Source of the DNA: an uncultured Methanomassiliicoccales archaeon
GTDB taxonomy: Archaea > Thermoplasmatota > Thermoplasmata > Methanomassiliicoccales > Methanomethylophilaceae
Assembly (NCBI GenBank): GCA_949292635.1
Contig: CASEZY010000003.1
Span: 96,488-160,487, forward strand
DNA length: 64,000 bases
Direction: 5' to 3'
Numbering within the stretch: position 1 is the first letter of the stretch; every line of letters begins with the position of its first letter. Shown in pieces: positions 35,280 through 43,919 of the stretch. Below the pieces are notes generated by a model. The model made no database searches, had not been told where the DNA came from, and saw only the letters and a list, made by a program, of their open reading frames with translations. A program made the position numbers and the translations under genes.

Positions 35280-37267
35280 CTGCCCCTCACCACCGTGATG
35301 AACACGGGGTTCTGGGCGTTGAGGAGATGGTAGCGACCCATCTTCCTGGTCCTGGCCACCGAGACCTGTATGGTCTCCTCCTCCACCAGATCGAGTTCCT
35401 TGATGCATGCCACGACCTCGGACACCGTCTCCAGCGTTACGGAGTTGATGACCATCCTGATGGCGGGGTTCTTCTTCAGCAATCCCTCGATTATCGATCT
35501 GAGGTTCCCGGAGGAACCGCCGATGAACGCGTGTGTGGGTGCAGGCAAATCATCGAATGCCTCCGGTGCCAATCCCCTCACCACCTCGAGGTTCGGGGTC
35601 CTGAACTTCCTGCGGTTCAGCTCGATGAGGCTGGCCGCCTCCTCTTCCTTCTCGATGGCGTACACCATGCCGTTGTAGGCGGCCATTGCCATCTCTATGG
35701 AGACGGAACCGGTGCCGGCACCCACGTCGTAGACCACGGAATCCGCCTTGAGCCAGAGCTTCTGAACCGAGAGCGTCCTCACCTCGCTCTTGCTCATGGG
35801 GGCGTCCCCTCTCAGGAAGGCCTCGTCGGATATGCTGTGGGTGACCCTGTCGTCGGGGATGGGATTCTCGATCATGGCCACGCAGAGGTTCCCGAACTCC
35901 ATGTCCAACAGTTCGGATGGCGTTCCGGATGTGACCCTCTCGGTGGGCATGCCGAAGTCCTGACCTACGGTAACCTTCAGGTCGTTGAGTCCGTAATCGA
36001 ACAGGTCCCTGCACATGGTGTGCACGCTGGCACTGTCCGTGAGAAGTGTGAACACCTTCGGATGGGTGCTGCAGATGCTCACCAGGTTGGCTCTCCTTCC
36101 GTGGGCGCTCGCCAGGAATGCGTCCTGCCACACCGTGCCCATCCTGGAACATAGGTATGACAGCGATGAGGTGCCGCATTCCACCTCCACGTCGAACTTG
36201 CTGCGGTCGATCCTCTCCAGCACGCCCTTGGCGCCGCTGTAGAACCCGGTGTCCCCGGATAACAGAATGGCCGCAAGGCCGAAGTCCGATGCCTCCAGGA
36301 AATCGATGATCTCCTTGGAGCGGTATTCCTCCAGGGTCTCCTTTCCTGTGGTATCAACGGATTCCAGCATCCTCTTGGCGCCGATGACCACGTCCGCCCT
36401 GCGGAGCTTCTCGGCAGCCCTGACGGTCATGCCATCGTTTCCCACCCCGATCCCGATGAGGACCACCCTGGGCTTCCCTTCGGCCCGGGAGACCTCTGGG
36501 GGTTCGATATCGAATTTTTCGGAAAGCAGTTCGACGGCATCGTTGTAAGTTATACCGCCGTCGTCCGGCTGGCGGATGAGCACGATCTTCGCTCCCGCCC
36601 TCCTTGCCGCGCGGACCTTCTCCTCGAATCCGCCCACGGTGCCGGAGTCCTTGGTGACCATGTATCTTGCGTCAATCTGGGTCAGTGTGGCGTAGTTCAT
36701 CTCCTCGGTGAACGGTCCCTGTCCGCAGATCAGGTTCTTGCCCTCGAAGCCGTGCTCAGCGCACATCTGCACCGACTTGGCAATGGACAGCACCCTCGCC
36801 ACAACCCTGTCCCTGTAGTCGGGTATGCGGGTGTATTCCGAGATCTCCTTGGATCCAGTGGCTGCCAGGATCATCCCTTCGGTGCCGATGAGGAAGTCCA
36901 CGGCCTCCTTCACGCTGCCCACGGCGATCACATCGTCCGAGTAACCCAATCCTGAGCTTCCTCTCACGATGCGGATGCATTCCGCGCCCGCCGCGACGCA
37001 TCCTTCGCGGATGTGTTTTGACACTGTGGTGGCGAAGGGATGGGTCGCGTCCACCACCGTCTCGATCATGCTGCTCCTGATCAGCGATGCGATGCCCTCG
37101 GCCCCTCCGCAGGAGCCCACGGTGACCTCGATGTTCTCCTCCTCGCCCATGACCACCGCACCGTAGTCGGTGGCCACCCTGACGTGGACCATCACACCGC
37201 GGGAGGCCAGCCAACGGGCCAGCGTCCTCCCTTCCGTCGTGCCCGAGAATATGAGTATGTCCTTCAT
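35276..37267 (-). CDS. cbiJET: Trifunctional CbiJ-CbiE-CbiT fusion
   Basis: 663 residues from ATG 37267, one base after the cbiG stop. Residues 1-250 are cobalt-precorrin-6A reductase CbiJ (ILIFSGTTEGRTLARWL, VVDATHPFATTVSKHI). About 262-470 is a CbiE C5-methyltransferase domain (VVLIGIGVGNDGMTVRAAE, LLSGDTGFYSGAK). About 480-663 is CbiT (RGDAPMSKSEVR, YDVGAGTGSVSIEMA, HAFIGGSSGN), the C15-methyltransferase and C12-decarboxylase. CbiE-CbiT fusions (CobL) are common; addition of CbiJ at the front is less so. The fusion joins consecutive or near-consecutive steps and may channel the unstable intermediates. Confidence 0.9.
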   Translation of the reverse strand: MKDILIFSGTTEGRTLARWLASRGVMVHVRVATDYGAVVMGEEENIEVTVGSCGGAEGIASLIRSSMIETVVDATHPFATTVSKHIREGCVAAGAECIRIVRGSSGLGYSDDVIAVGSVKEAVDFLIGTEGMILAATGSKEISEYTRIPDYRDRVVARVLSIAKSVQMCAEHGFEGKNLICGQGPFTEEMNYATLTQIDARYMVTKDSGTVGGFEEKVRAARRAGAKIVLIRQPDDGGITYNDAVELLSEKFDIEPPEVSRAEGKPRVVLIGIGVGNDGMTVRAAEKLRRADVVIGAKRMLESVDTTGKETLEEYRSKEIIDFLEASDFGLAAILLSGDTGFYSGAKGVLERIDRSKFDVEVECGTSSLSYLCSRMGTVWQDAFLASAHGRRANLVSICSTHPKVFTLLTDSASVHTMCRDLFDYGLNDLKVTVGQDFGMPTERVTSGTPSELLDMEFGNLCVAMIENPIPDDRVTHSISDEAFLRGDAPMSKSEVRTLSVQKLWLKADSVVYDVGAGTGSVSIEMAMAAYNGMVYAIEKEEEAASLIELNRRKFRTPNLEVVRGLAPEAFDDLPAPTHAFIGGSSGNLRSIIEGLLKKNPAIRMVINSVTLETVSEVVACIKELDLVEEETIQVSVARTRKMGRYHLLNAQNPVFITVVRGR

Positions 37268-37268
37268 T

Positions 37269-38285
37269 TCAGAACCCCGGTTCCACGGTCCTCCTACCAA
37301 GGGCGACCGTCATCCCGTCCTCCGCCGTCTTCTTCCTGATCAGTTCCCCTCCGCCGTAGAGGGCGGAGCGCTCGCATACGTTGTCCGCACCGGTGGTCTT
37401 GAGCACGAACTCCGACGATTCGAAATCGCCTTCGACCTTCATCAGTTCTTCTGCGCTCCGGAAGTCGAGCTGGGATTCCAATCCCTTTGACAGTTGGATG
37501 ATCGCTTCCTCATCCGACTTGATGTCGATGCTTCTGACCACCCCGACCCTGCGGGGATCGATGTTCTCCTCCTCCAGTATCCTGTGTACGAAGGCTTCCA
37601 GCTTCGAGGGGTCGGTACCCCTCCTGCATCCCACGCCCACGGTGATGTCCATGGGTGTGAGTAATAGCGTGACATCGAAGGGCCTCTTCCCTTCCTTTGA
37701 TATGCTGATCCCAAGCGGACCGCCATCAGCGGGTACCAATCCTTTGGGGAGGTCGCCGCGATACGGCACGTCGGAGAAGAATCCGATATCATCGTTCCTC
37801 AGGAGTGCGGCGGATATCTCCTTGGCCGCCTTCAGCGAGCCTATGCGCAGTTGGTTTTTGACTGCGAAGGTGTCCACGGCGAACACGTCGTTGATGTCCG
37901 TGGCAGTCGTCACCACAGGTACGGCTCCAGTGACATCCGAGATCTCCAACGCCAGCTCGTTTGCCCCGCCGATGTGTCCGGAAAGCAGCGGGATCACGAA
38001 CCTTCCCCTCTCATCCATGCAGATCACGGCGGGGTCGGTGTCCTTCCTCCTGATGAACGGCGCTATGTGCCTGACGGCTATGCCGGTGGCGCCCACGAAC
38101 AGCAATGCATCGTATTCACGGAAGCACCTCTCGGCCCATGCGTTGATGTCGTCGGTGAGGGGGATGCCGTGGGTATCCGCTTTCGTTCTGCAAATTGCGT
38201 CAATCGTGTGTTCGACAAGCGAGTCCCGCACTCTGTTCAGGGTCTCGCATCCGGCCCCGGAGAAGGCGATGGCGGCAATCCTCAT
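37269..38285 (-). CDS. cbiG: Cobalt-precorrin-5A hydrolase
   Basis: 338 residues from ATG 38285, overlapping the cbiD stop; the longer ORF upstream lies in cbiD. CbiG opens the delta-lactone of cobalt-precorrin-5A and releases acetaldehyde in the anaerobic B12 pathway. Visible are the N-terminal AAIAFSGAGCETL, the central region FVGATGIAVRHIAPFI and PLLSGHIGGANELA, and the C-terminal domain with ITVGVGCRRGTDPSKLEAF. Complete. Confidence 0.93.
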   Translation of the reverse strand: MRIAAIAFSGAGCETLNRVRDSLVEHTIDAICRTKADTHGIPLTDDINAWAERCFREYDALLFVGATGIAVRHIAPFIRRKDTDPAVICMDERGRFVIPLLSGHIGGANELALEISDVTGAVPVVTTATDINDVFAVDTFAVKNQLRIGSLKAAKEISAALLRNDDIGFFSDVPYRGDLPKGLVPADGGPLGISISKEGKRPFDVTLLLTPMDITVGVGCRRGTDPSKLEAFVHRILEEENIDPRRVGVVRSIDIKSDEEAIIQLSKGLESQLDFRSAEELMKVEGDFESSEFVLKTTGADNVCERSALYGGGELIRKKTAEDGMTVALGRRTVEPGF

Positions 38286-39418
38286 GCCGCACCTCTGATC
38301 TCTGCGAGAAGCTCGTCCGCCAGGGATGTCCTGGACAGCAGCCCGTATACGGATGAGTAGATTATCGCCGCGGTGCGTATCCTTCCGCCGGTGCGGTGCT
38401 CCATGTGATATTCGATCCTCTTCGCAAGAAGGTCGGAGACCTTGGCAATCAGCCCTTCCTTGTCTATCATGGCCAGGGCGTCGTCGGTGGACAGACAGCC
38501 CATGACCTCCCTGGCGAGATCGGCGGAACCTCCCGCCATGATGGCGTATGCGGCCAGGATCTCCATCCTGGAATCCGCTTCGCGGGAATGTGTGTTCATG
38601 ATCCCGCCTGCCAGCTTCACCAGCTTCCCCAGGTTGCCTATCAACAGGATGTCGGTGTTCAGCATGCAGGCGTGGTCCAGCATGGGGCCGATGAAGTTGC
38701 TGCATTTCACGGCGCTCTCGGAATCGATGCCGATGCTATCGGCGAAGTCCCTGCCGTAGTTGCCGGGGACCACCAGCATGACCTTCGCACCTTCCGCGGA
38801 CTTCATGTCCATCTCCGCCTCGATGGTCTTGATGATGGCTGCCTCGCTCATGGGCTCCACGATCCCCGTGGTCCCGAGGATGGATATGCCTCCCACGATC
38901 CCCAGGCGGGGGTTGAAGGTGGATTCCGCGATCCTCTCACCGTCAGGCACCGAGATGATGGCGGAGAACCCTCCCTCGTAGTCACAATCCGTGGCTGCCT
39001 CTTCCAAAGCGATGGAGATCATCGTCCTGGGGACGCGATTGATGGCGGCATTGCCCGGAGGCTGGTCCAATCCCTTGCGGGTGACCCTGCCCACACCCTT
39101 TCCGCCGTCTATGGAGATGCCCTCGGAGGTAAGGGTTACCTCGGAGTATACCAACGTTCCGTGGGTTACGTCGATGTCGTCCCCGCCGTCCTTCCGTACG
39201 GCGCAGGAGGCCTTGCCGTCAATGACCTTCGGGTCCTCCACGGGGAGGTTGAACGTCACTCCCCCTGGGGTGGTGATCGTGACCTTGCCAGGCACCTTCC
39301 CGGTGATGGCCATCACCGCCGCGGCCTTGGATGCGGCGGCGGCGCAGGTGCCGGTGGTGTGCCCGCATCTGAGCACCTTGTTGTTGACGTAAACGCTCAA
39401 TCCGTCATCCATGGCCAT
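38282..39418 (-). CDS. cbiD: Cobalt-precorrin-5B C1-methyltransferase
   Basis: 378 residues from ATG 39418, with GAGGT six bases upstream; a longer ORF would run through the divergent cbiH. CbiD methylates C1 of the corrin ring in the anaerobic pathway. RCGHTTGTCAAAASKAA near the start, GVGRVTRKGLDQPPGNAAIN, and GTTGIVEPMSEAA are typical. First gene of a four-gene operon and divergent from cbiH-cbiC. Confidence 0.93.
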   Translation of the reverse strand: MAMDDGLSVYVNNKVLRCGHTTGTCAAAASKAAAVMAITGKVPGKVTITTPGGVTFNLPVEDPKVIDGKASCAVRKDGGDDIDVTHGTLVYSEVTLTSEGISIDGGKGVGRVTRKGLDQPPGNAAINRVPRTMISIALEEAATDCDYEGGFSAIISVPDGERIAESTFNPRLGIVGGISILGTTGIVEPMSEAAIIKTIEAEMDMKSAEGAKVMLVVPGNYGRDFADSIGIDSESAVKCSNFIGPMLDHACMLNTDILLIGNLGKLVKLAGGIMNTHSREADSRMEILAAYAIMAGGSADLAREVMGCLSTDDALAMIDKEGLIAKVSDLLAKRIEYHMEHRTGGRIRTAAIIYSSVYGLLSRTSLADELLAEIRGAA

Positions 39419-39505
39419 CTTAGTACCTCGGTCACCTGTTGGATGAATATGCCATTTAAAATAGTTAAGACATAATCGCCGAATCATCACGGAATGGGAG
39501 AGAAG
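39419..39505. promoter_or_regulatory. Bidirectional promoter between cbiD and cbiH operons
   Basis: An 87-base divergent spacer contains the AT-rich CATTTAAAATAGTTAAG, usable as a TATA element in both directions. No cobalamin riboswitch core is apparent, as expected for archaea; regulation is therefore probably by a protein that cannot be identified from this window. Confidence 0.45.
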
Positions 39506-40243
39506 ATGACTGGAAAACTGCACGTAGTAGGGTTCGGACCCGGCGGAAGGGAGCACATGACATTCAAGGCCGCGGAGGTTATCTCCAACGCCGACCTGGT
39601 CACAGGTTACACCACATATGTCAACATGCTCAAGCCCATCTTCCCGGACAAGGAGTACAAGGCCACCGGCATGATGAAGGAGGTGGAGAGATGCAGGATG
39701 GCCATCGAGGAGGCCATGTCCGGCAAGGATGTGGCCATGGTCTCCAGCGGGGACTCCGGCATCTACGGCATGGCCGGCATCATCTATCAGATGGCGGAGG
39801 AGATGGGTGCTGACATCGAGATCGACACCATACCGGGTGTCACCGCCGCATCCACCGCCGCCTCGGTTCTGGGTGCACCGTTGATGCATGACACCGCTCT
39901 GATCAGCCTCTCCGATCTGATGACCCCGATCAAGCTGATCATGAAGCGTGTGGACCGTGCGGCGGACGCCAACATGGTCATCTGCCTCTACAACCCCAAG
40001 AGCAAGACACGCACCGAGTATCTCAGACAGGCGGCAGAGATCATCTCCGAGTACCGCAAGCCCGACACCCCGGTGGGCATCGTGAGGAACGCCGGCAGGG
40101 AGGACGAGACGCACGTAATAACAACGTTGAAGGACTTACCGAACGCGGACGTGGACATGTTCTGCATCGTGATCGTCGGCAACTCCCAGACTTACGTTTC
40201 GGGCGACAGGATGATCACCCCCAGGGGATACGAGATCAGGTGA
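39506..40243 (+). CDS. cbiH: Cobalt-precorrin-3B C17-methyltransferase
   Basis: About 245 residues from ATG 39506, favoured because GGAG lies five bases before it; ATG 39494 would add four residues. CbiH methylates C17 with ring contraction. Tetrapyrrole methylase motifs HVVGFGPGGREHMTFKA, VSSGDSGIYGMAG and IVRNAGREDE identify it over other Cbi methylases. It is followed after five bases by cbiC. Confidence 0.92.
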   Translation: MTGKLHVVGFGPGGREHMTFKAAEVISNADLVTGYTTYVNMLKPIFPDKEYKATGMMKEVERCRMAIEEAMSGKDVAMVSSGDSGIYGMAGIIYQMAEEMGADIEIDTIPGVTAASTAASVLGAPLMHDTALISLSDLMTPIKLIMKRVDRAADANMVICLYNPKSKTRTEYLRQAAEIISEYRKPDTPVGIVRNAGREDETHVITTLKDLPNADVDMFCIVIVGNSQTYVSGDRMITPRGYEIR

Positions 40244-40248
40244 ATTCA

Positions 40249-40878
40249 ATGACGTTCGAGATAGTGAAGCCCGAGGACATCGAGAAGCGCAGCATGGAGA
40301 TCATCACCTCCGAGCTGGGAGGACGCACCTGGCCGGAACCCCAGTTCTCCATCGTCAAGAGGTGCATCCACACCTCCGCAGACTTCGACTATGCCGACAA
40401 CCTGGTCTTCTCCCCCGACGCGGCGGAGATAGGCGTGAAGGCGATCCGCAAGGGAGCGGACATCGTCACCGACACCAAGATGGCCGCCGCCGGCATCAAC
40501 AAGCGCAAGTTGGCTCTCTACGGAGGGAGCGTCCACTGCTTCATCTCCGACGAGGACGTGGTCGCCGAGGCCAAGGAGCGCGGCTGCACCCGCGCCACCG
40601 TCTCCATGGAGAGGGGCGCCGAGGTCGCCAAGATGAAGCCGGTGATCTTCGCCGTGGGCAACGCCCCCACCGCCCTGATCAGACTGGCGGAGATGATCGA
40701 CGCCGGGGAGATCAAGCCCGCCCTCGTCGTCGGTGCGCCGGTGGGATTCGTTAACGTTGTGGAGTCCAAGGAGATCATGATGAGGTGCGACGTGCCCTTC
40801 ATCATCCCCAAGGGGAGGAAGGGCGGTTCCAACATCGCCGCCACCATCTGCAACGCCATGATCTACTACAAGGGCTGA
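40249..40878 (+). CDS. cbiC: Cobalt-precorrin-8 methylmutase
   Basis: 209 residues from ATG 40249, with GGTG as ribosome site inside the end of cbiH. CbiC moves a methyl from C11 to C12 to form cobyrinate. The catalytic histidine is in RCIHTSADFDYA, and TDTKMAAAGINK and GAPVGFVNVVESKE are conserved. With cbiH it forms a short operon divergent from cbiD. Confidence 0.93.
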   Translation: MTFEIVKPEDIEKRSMEIITSELGGRTWPEPQFSIVKRCIHTSADFDYADNLVFSPDAAEIGVKAIRKGADIVTDTKMAAAGINKRKLALYGGSVHCFISDEDVVAEAKERGCTRATVSMERGAEVAKMKPVIFAVGNAPTALIRLAEMIDAGEIKPALVVGAPVGFVNVVESKEIMMRCDVPFIIPKGRKGGSNIAATICNAMIYYKG

Positions 40879-41015
40879 CCGTTACGGTGCCTTTCCGTAC
40901 CCGAGTCGTATGAGGCATTAAATATCATGAGTTGGATGAATCGTCCAATATCTCTGGGTAGCGGATTGCCGCGGACTGGCCCCTGTTGGGGGCGCAATGC
41001 TATAGGTGATATCGA

Positions 41016-41705
41016 ATGCACATAATGGAAGGCTTCCTCGACCCGATCTGGTGCGCCGTATGGTTCGTCCTGGCGATACCCTTCGTGGTCCTGGGTGCCA
41101 AGAAGATGATAGGATTGGTGAGGGAGCACCCCGAGCACAAGATGACAGTTGCCCTGTCCGGTGCCTTCATCGCCATGCTGTCGTCCCTGAAGCTGCCGTC
41201 AATGACCGGCACCAGCTCCCACCCTACCGGTACCGGGCTCTCCGCAGTCCTCTACGGTGTGAGCATAACCTCGTTCCTAGCTTTGATCGTACTCATATTC
41301 CAGGCCCTGCTGCTGGCTCACGGCGGACTCACCACTCTGGGTGCCAACGTGTTCTCCATGGGCATCGCCGGACCCTTCATGGGCGTTCTCGTGTGGGCCC
41401 TCCTCAGAAGGGCAGGACAGAGCATCCCCGTGAGCATATTCTGCGGTGCGGCCATCGCGGACCTGTTCACCTATGTGGTCACCGCTCTCCAGATGACCCT
41501 GAACCACGGTCAGAGCATCGACGCCTTCGTGAACTTCCTCACCAACTATGCGGTGACCCAGATCCCCCTGGCTATCATCGAGGGCATCCTGTTCTACATG
41601 TTCGCCGTGTACGTGCTGAGGAACAAGCCCGAGATCTTCGACATGGCCAAGACCCTGGACCTCCCCGAGAAGGGCGACGACGGGAACGAGGAGGCTGCCG
41701 CATGA
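41016..41705 (+). CDS. cbiM: Cobalt ECF transporter substrate-binding subunit CbiM
   Basis: 229 residues. The N-terminus MHIMEGFL supplies the cobalt ligands (Met1, His2 and a later histidine near 71 in SSHPTGTGL). About six hydrophobic segments follow. CbiM binds Co2+ outside and works with CbiN, CbiQ and CbiO. The 137-base region upstream has a TATA-like ATTAAATATC and a GC hairpin before the start, but no clear riboswitch. The gene ends coupled to cbiN. Confidence 0.95.
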   Translation: MHIMEGFLDPIWCAVWFVLAIPFVVLGAKKMIGLVREHPEHKMTVALSGAFIAMLSSLKLPSMTGTSSHPTGTGLSAVLYGVSITSFLALIVLIFQALLLAHGGLTTLGANVFSMGIAGPFMGVLVWALLRRAGQSIPVSIFCGAAIADLFTYVVTALQMTLNHGQSIDAFVNFLTNYAVTQIPLAIIEGILFYMFAVYVLRNKPEIFDMAKTLDLPEKGDDGNEEAAA

Positions 41706-41983
41706 ATGCCAAGAACATGGTGGTGTACGTGGTGGGCTTCGCCGCCATCGCCGCTCTGGTGATCGGCGCCCTCTGGTACGCCAACGGCTCCTCCTTCGGC
41801 GGTGCCGACGATGCCGCCGAGGACGTGATCGCGGAGGTGGACCTCGACTACCAGCCTTGGACCAGCGGAATCTGGGGAGACTTCGAGCTCCCCGGCGAGA
41901 CCGAGAGTCTGCTCTTCGCCCTCCAGGCCGCCATCGGTGCCGTTATAATAGGTTACTTCATCGGGCGGTACACGAAACGGTAA
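41702..41983 (+). CDS. cbiN: Cobalt transport accessory protein CbiN
   Basis: 93 residues, ATG overlapping the cbiM stop. Two membrane segments enclose an outside loop with YQPWTSGIWGDFELPGETES, a layout diagnostic of CbiN, which inserts its loop into CbiM to load cobalt. Confidence 0.93.
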   Translation: MNAKNMVVYVVGFAAIAALVIGALWYANGSSFGGADDAAEDVIAEVDLDYQPWTSGIWGDFELPGETESLLFALQAAIGAVIIGYFIGRYTKR

Positions 41984-42002
41984 CGACCGGGGAGGGGACG
42001 GG

Positions 42003-42815
42003 ATGTCTGAGCATGCGCAGATGGACACTTTGGCTTACAGCTCGCGCATGCTGTCCTGGGCCCCCCTCGGCAAACTCCTCTTCGTGGTGGCGATACTGAT
42101 CGTCAACATCGCCACCCGTTCCTTCCTGGTCCCTGCGGTCACGTTGGTGATCGGGCTGGCGATGATGGTCTACTCCACCAATTTCAAGATCCCCTTCTTC
42201 ATCGCGCTGGCACTTGCCGAGGCGATATTGATCTTGGTAATCGGATGCGGCTTCGTATCCATCTCCGGCGAGGGAGGGGAGGTGCTGTGGGACACCCAGC
42301 TGCTGTGGATCCACGTGCACATGACCACCGAGAGCTTCAACAACGCCTGGCTCATATTGTTCAGAAGCATCGCGGGCATCACCGTGATGATGGGATTCGC
42401 CACATCCACGCCGATCCCCCACCTGTCCCAGGCGCTGCGTCAGATAAGGATGCCGGACGAGATCGCCGAGATCGTGGTGCTGATCTACCGCTACGCTTTC
42501 CTGCTGATCGAGAGGATGGAGGCCATGTGGAACGCCGCATCCTGCCGTATGGGATTCACCGGTTTCAAGAGGGCCATGAGCACCACCGCATCCATCGCCG
42601 TGGGTACCTTCCTATCATCCACGGAGATGGCGGACAAGGCACAGATGGCCCTGGAGTGCCGCAACTACCGGGGATACTTCCCGGTGTTCAACATGCCCCC
42701 CAAGGCGGGGGTGAAGTGGATAGTCGTCACCGTCGCGTCTGCTGCGGCATTGTACTATTTCGGAATGCTTACCGAGGGGCTGGTCGATATGGTGCCCCTG
42801 TTCTTCGGAGCGTGA
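42003..42815 (+). CDS. cbiQ: Cobalt ECF transporter transmembrane subunit CbiQ
   Basis: 270 residues with strong ribosome site GGGGAGGGG upstream. About five membrane helices and the cytoplasmic coupling segments with ALRQIRMPDEI and SCRMGFTGF and LECRNYRGYFP, which contact the ATPases. It is the T component that couples ATP hydrolysis to CbiM movement. Confidence 0.92.
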   Translation: MSEHAQMDTLAYSSRMLSWAPLGKLLFVVAILIVNIATRSFLVPAVTLVIGLAMMVYSTNFKIPFFIALALAEAILILVIGCGFVSISGEGGEVLWDTQLLWIHVHMTTESFNNAWLILFRSIAGITVMMGFATSTPIPHLSQALRQIRMPDEIAEIVVLIYRYAFLLIERMEAMWNAASCRMGFTGFKRAMSTTASIAVGTFLSSTEMADKAQMALECRNYRGYFPVFNMPPKAGVKWIVVTVASAAALYYFGMLTEGLVDMVPLFFGA

Positions 42816-42818
42816 ATC

Positions 42819-43919
42819 ATGTCCCTGTTCGAGCTCCGCGATGTCTCATATTCATACACCCAACGTCAGGAGAGGCCCTCGTTGGACTCGGTCTCCCTGA
42901 CCATCAGGGAAGGTGTCAGAACGGTGCTGCTGGGAGCCAACGGCGCCGGGAAGTCCACACTGTTCTATCATCTCAACGGCGTGCTGAAGCCCAAGTCCGG
43001 GCAGGTCCTCTACGACGGCAAGCCGTTGGATTATTCCAAGGAATCACTCCGTTCATTGCGTTCTGATGTGACCGTGGTCGTTCAGAATCCCGACGAGCAG
43101 ATCTTCTCCTCCACGGTGGAGGAGGATGTGGCCTTCGGCCCGCTGAACATGGGATTGGAGAGGGACGAGGTCGAGCGTAGGGTGGAGGACGCCCTGTATA
43201 TGGTGGATATGGAGGGATACCGCTACCGCCCCACCGTTCAATTATCATTCGGACAGAGGAAGAGGGTGGCCATCGCAGGTGCCTTGGCGGTAAGACCCAG
43301 AGTGCTGATCCTCGATGAGCCCACTGCAGGTCTTGACCCTCAGATGTCCCATGAGGTGCTGGAGCTGTCGGAGCAGCTGTGCCGCTCCGGGACCACCGTG
43401 GTGATCTCCACACACGACGTGGATCTGGCATACACATGGGCGGAGGAGGCCCACATACTCAGGCACGGTAAGCTCGTGTACTCCGGTGCACCGGAGGGAT
43501 TCTTCGGCAATACCGTGGACGTGGCCCTGGCGGGATTGACCAGACCCCATTCGTTCTCGGTCAACGCATCGCTCTGTGCCTCCCGCGGAAGGCCGGAGGA
43601 ACCCTACCCCCGTACCATGAGCCAGCTGCTCTGCAAACTTTCGGACGAGACCCGTTCCGGGAGGATTCGGGTCTCAACAGTACCGGAGGATGTCCCCGGC
43701 GATATCCCGGTGGGGATCTGTGGCTTCCGCACGCGCAGGGTGTTCTCGGAGAACGGATTCAGGGCGGATTACTACTTCAACGCGGTGGAGTGCTGTCTGA
43801 TGGAGGCGCTCACCGGCAAGGATTGTATGATATTCTGCGACGAGTGCATGGCCGACCAGGTCATGGAGCGCATCGACTCCATGCGTGCTTTCGGTGCGAA
43901 GCTGGAGGCGGAGAGATGA
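42819..43919 (+). CDS. cbiO: Cobalt ECF transporter ATPase CbiO, copy 1, with C-terminal extension
   Basis: 366 residues. The ABC domain has Walker A LLGANGAGKSTLFYHL near 37, the Q loop in VVQNPDEQIFSSTV, signature LSFGQRKRVAIAG, Walker B VLILDEPTAGLDPQ and switch STHDVD. About 110 extra residues after the ABC domain (from about 255) do not belong to the usual 270-residue CbiO and are shared with copy 2. Coupled to copy 2 by ATGA. Confidence 0.93.
   Translation: MSLFELRDVSYSYTQRQERPSLDSVSLTIREGVRTVLLGANGAGKSTLFYHLNGVLKPKSGQVLYDGKPLDYSKESLRSLRSDVTVVVQNPDEQIFSSTVEEDVAFGPLNMGLERDEVERRVEDALYMVDMEGYRYRPTVQLSFGQRKRVAIAGALAVRPRVLILDEPTAGLDPQMSHEVLELSEQLCRSGTTVVISTHDVDLAYTWAEEAHILRHGKLVYSGAPEGFFGNTVDVALAGLTRPHSFSVNASLCASRGRPEEPYPRTMSQLLCKLSDETRSGRIRVSTVPEDVPGDIPVGICGFRTRRVFSENGFRADYYFNAVECCLMEALTGKDCMIFCDECMADQVMERIDSMRAFGAKLEAER

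Noticed and set aside
38286..38705. N-terminal extension of cbiG, and similar long extensions of cbiA, cbiD, cbiO copy 2 and hemD.
   Set aside because: The extra sequence lies inside the neighbouring coupled gene or crosses the divergent promoter and has no family similarity; ATGA overlaps or ribosome sites mark the real starts.
40879..41015. Possible cobalamin or cobalt riboswitch before cbiM.
   Set aside because: No B12-box or NiCo-type core could be found; only a GC hairpin and TATA-like DNA are visible.
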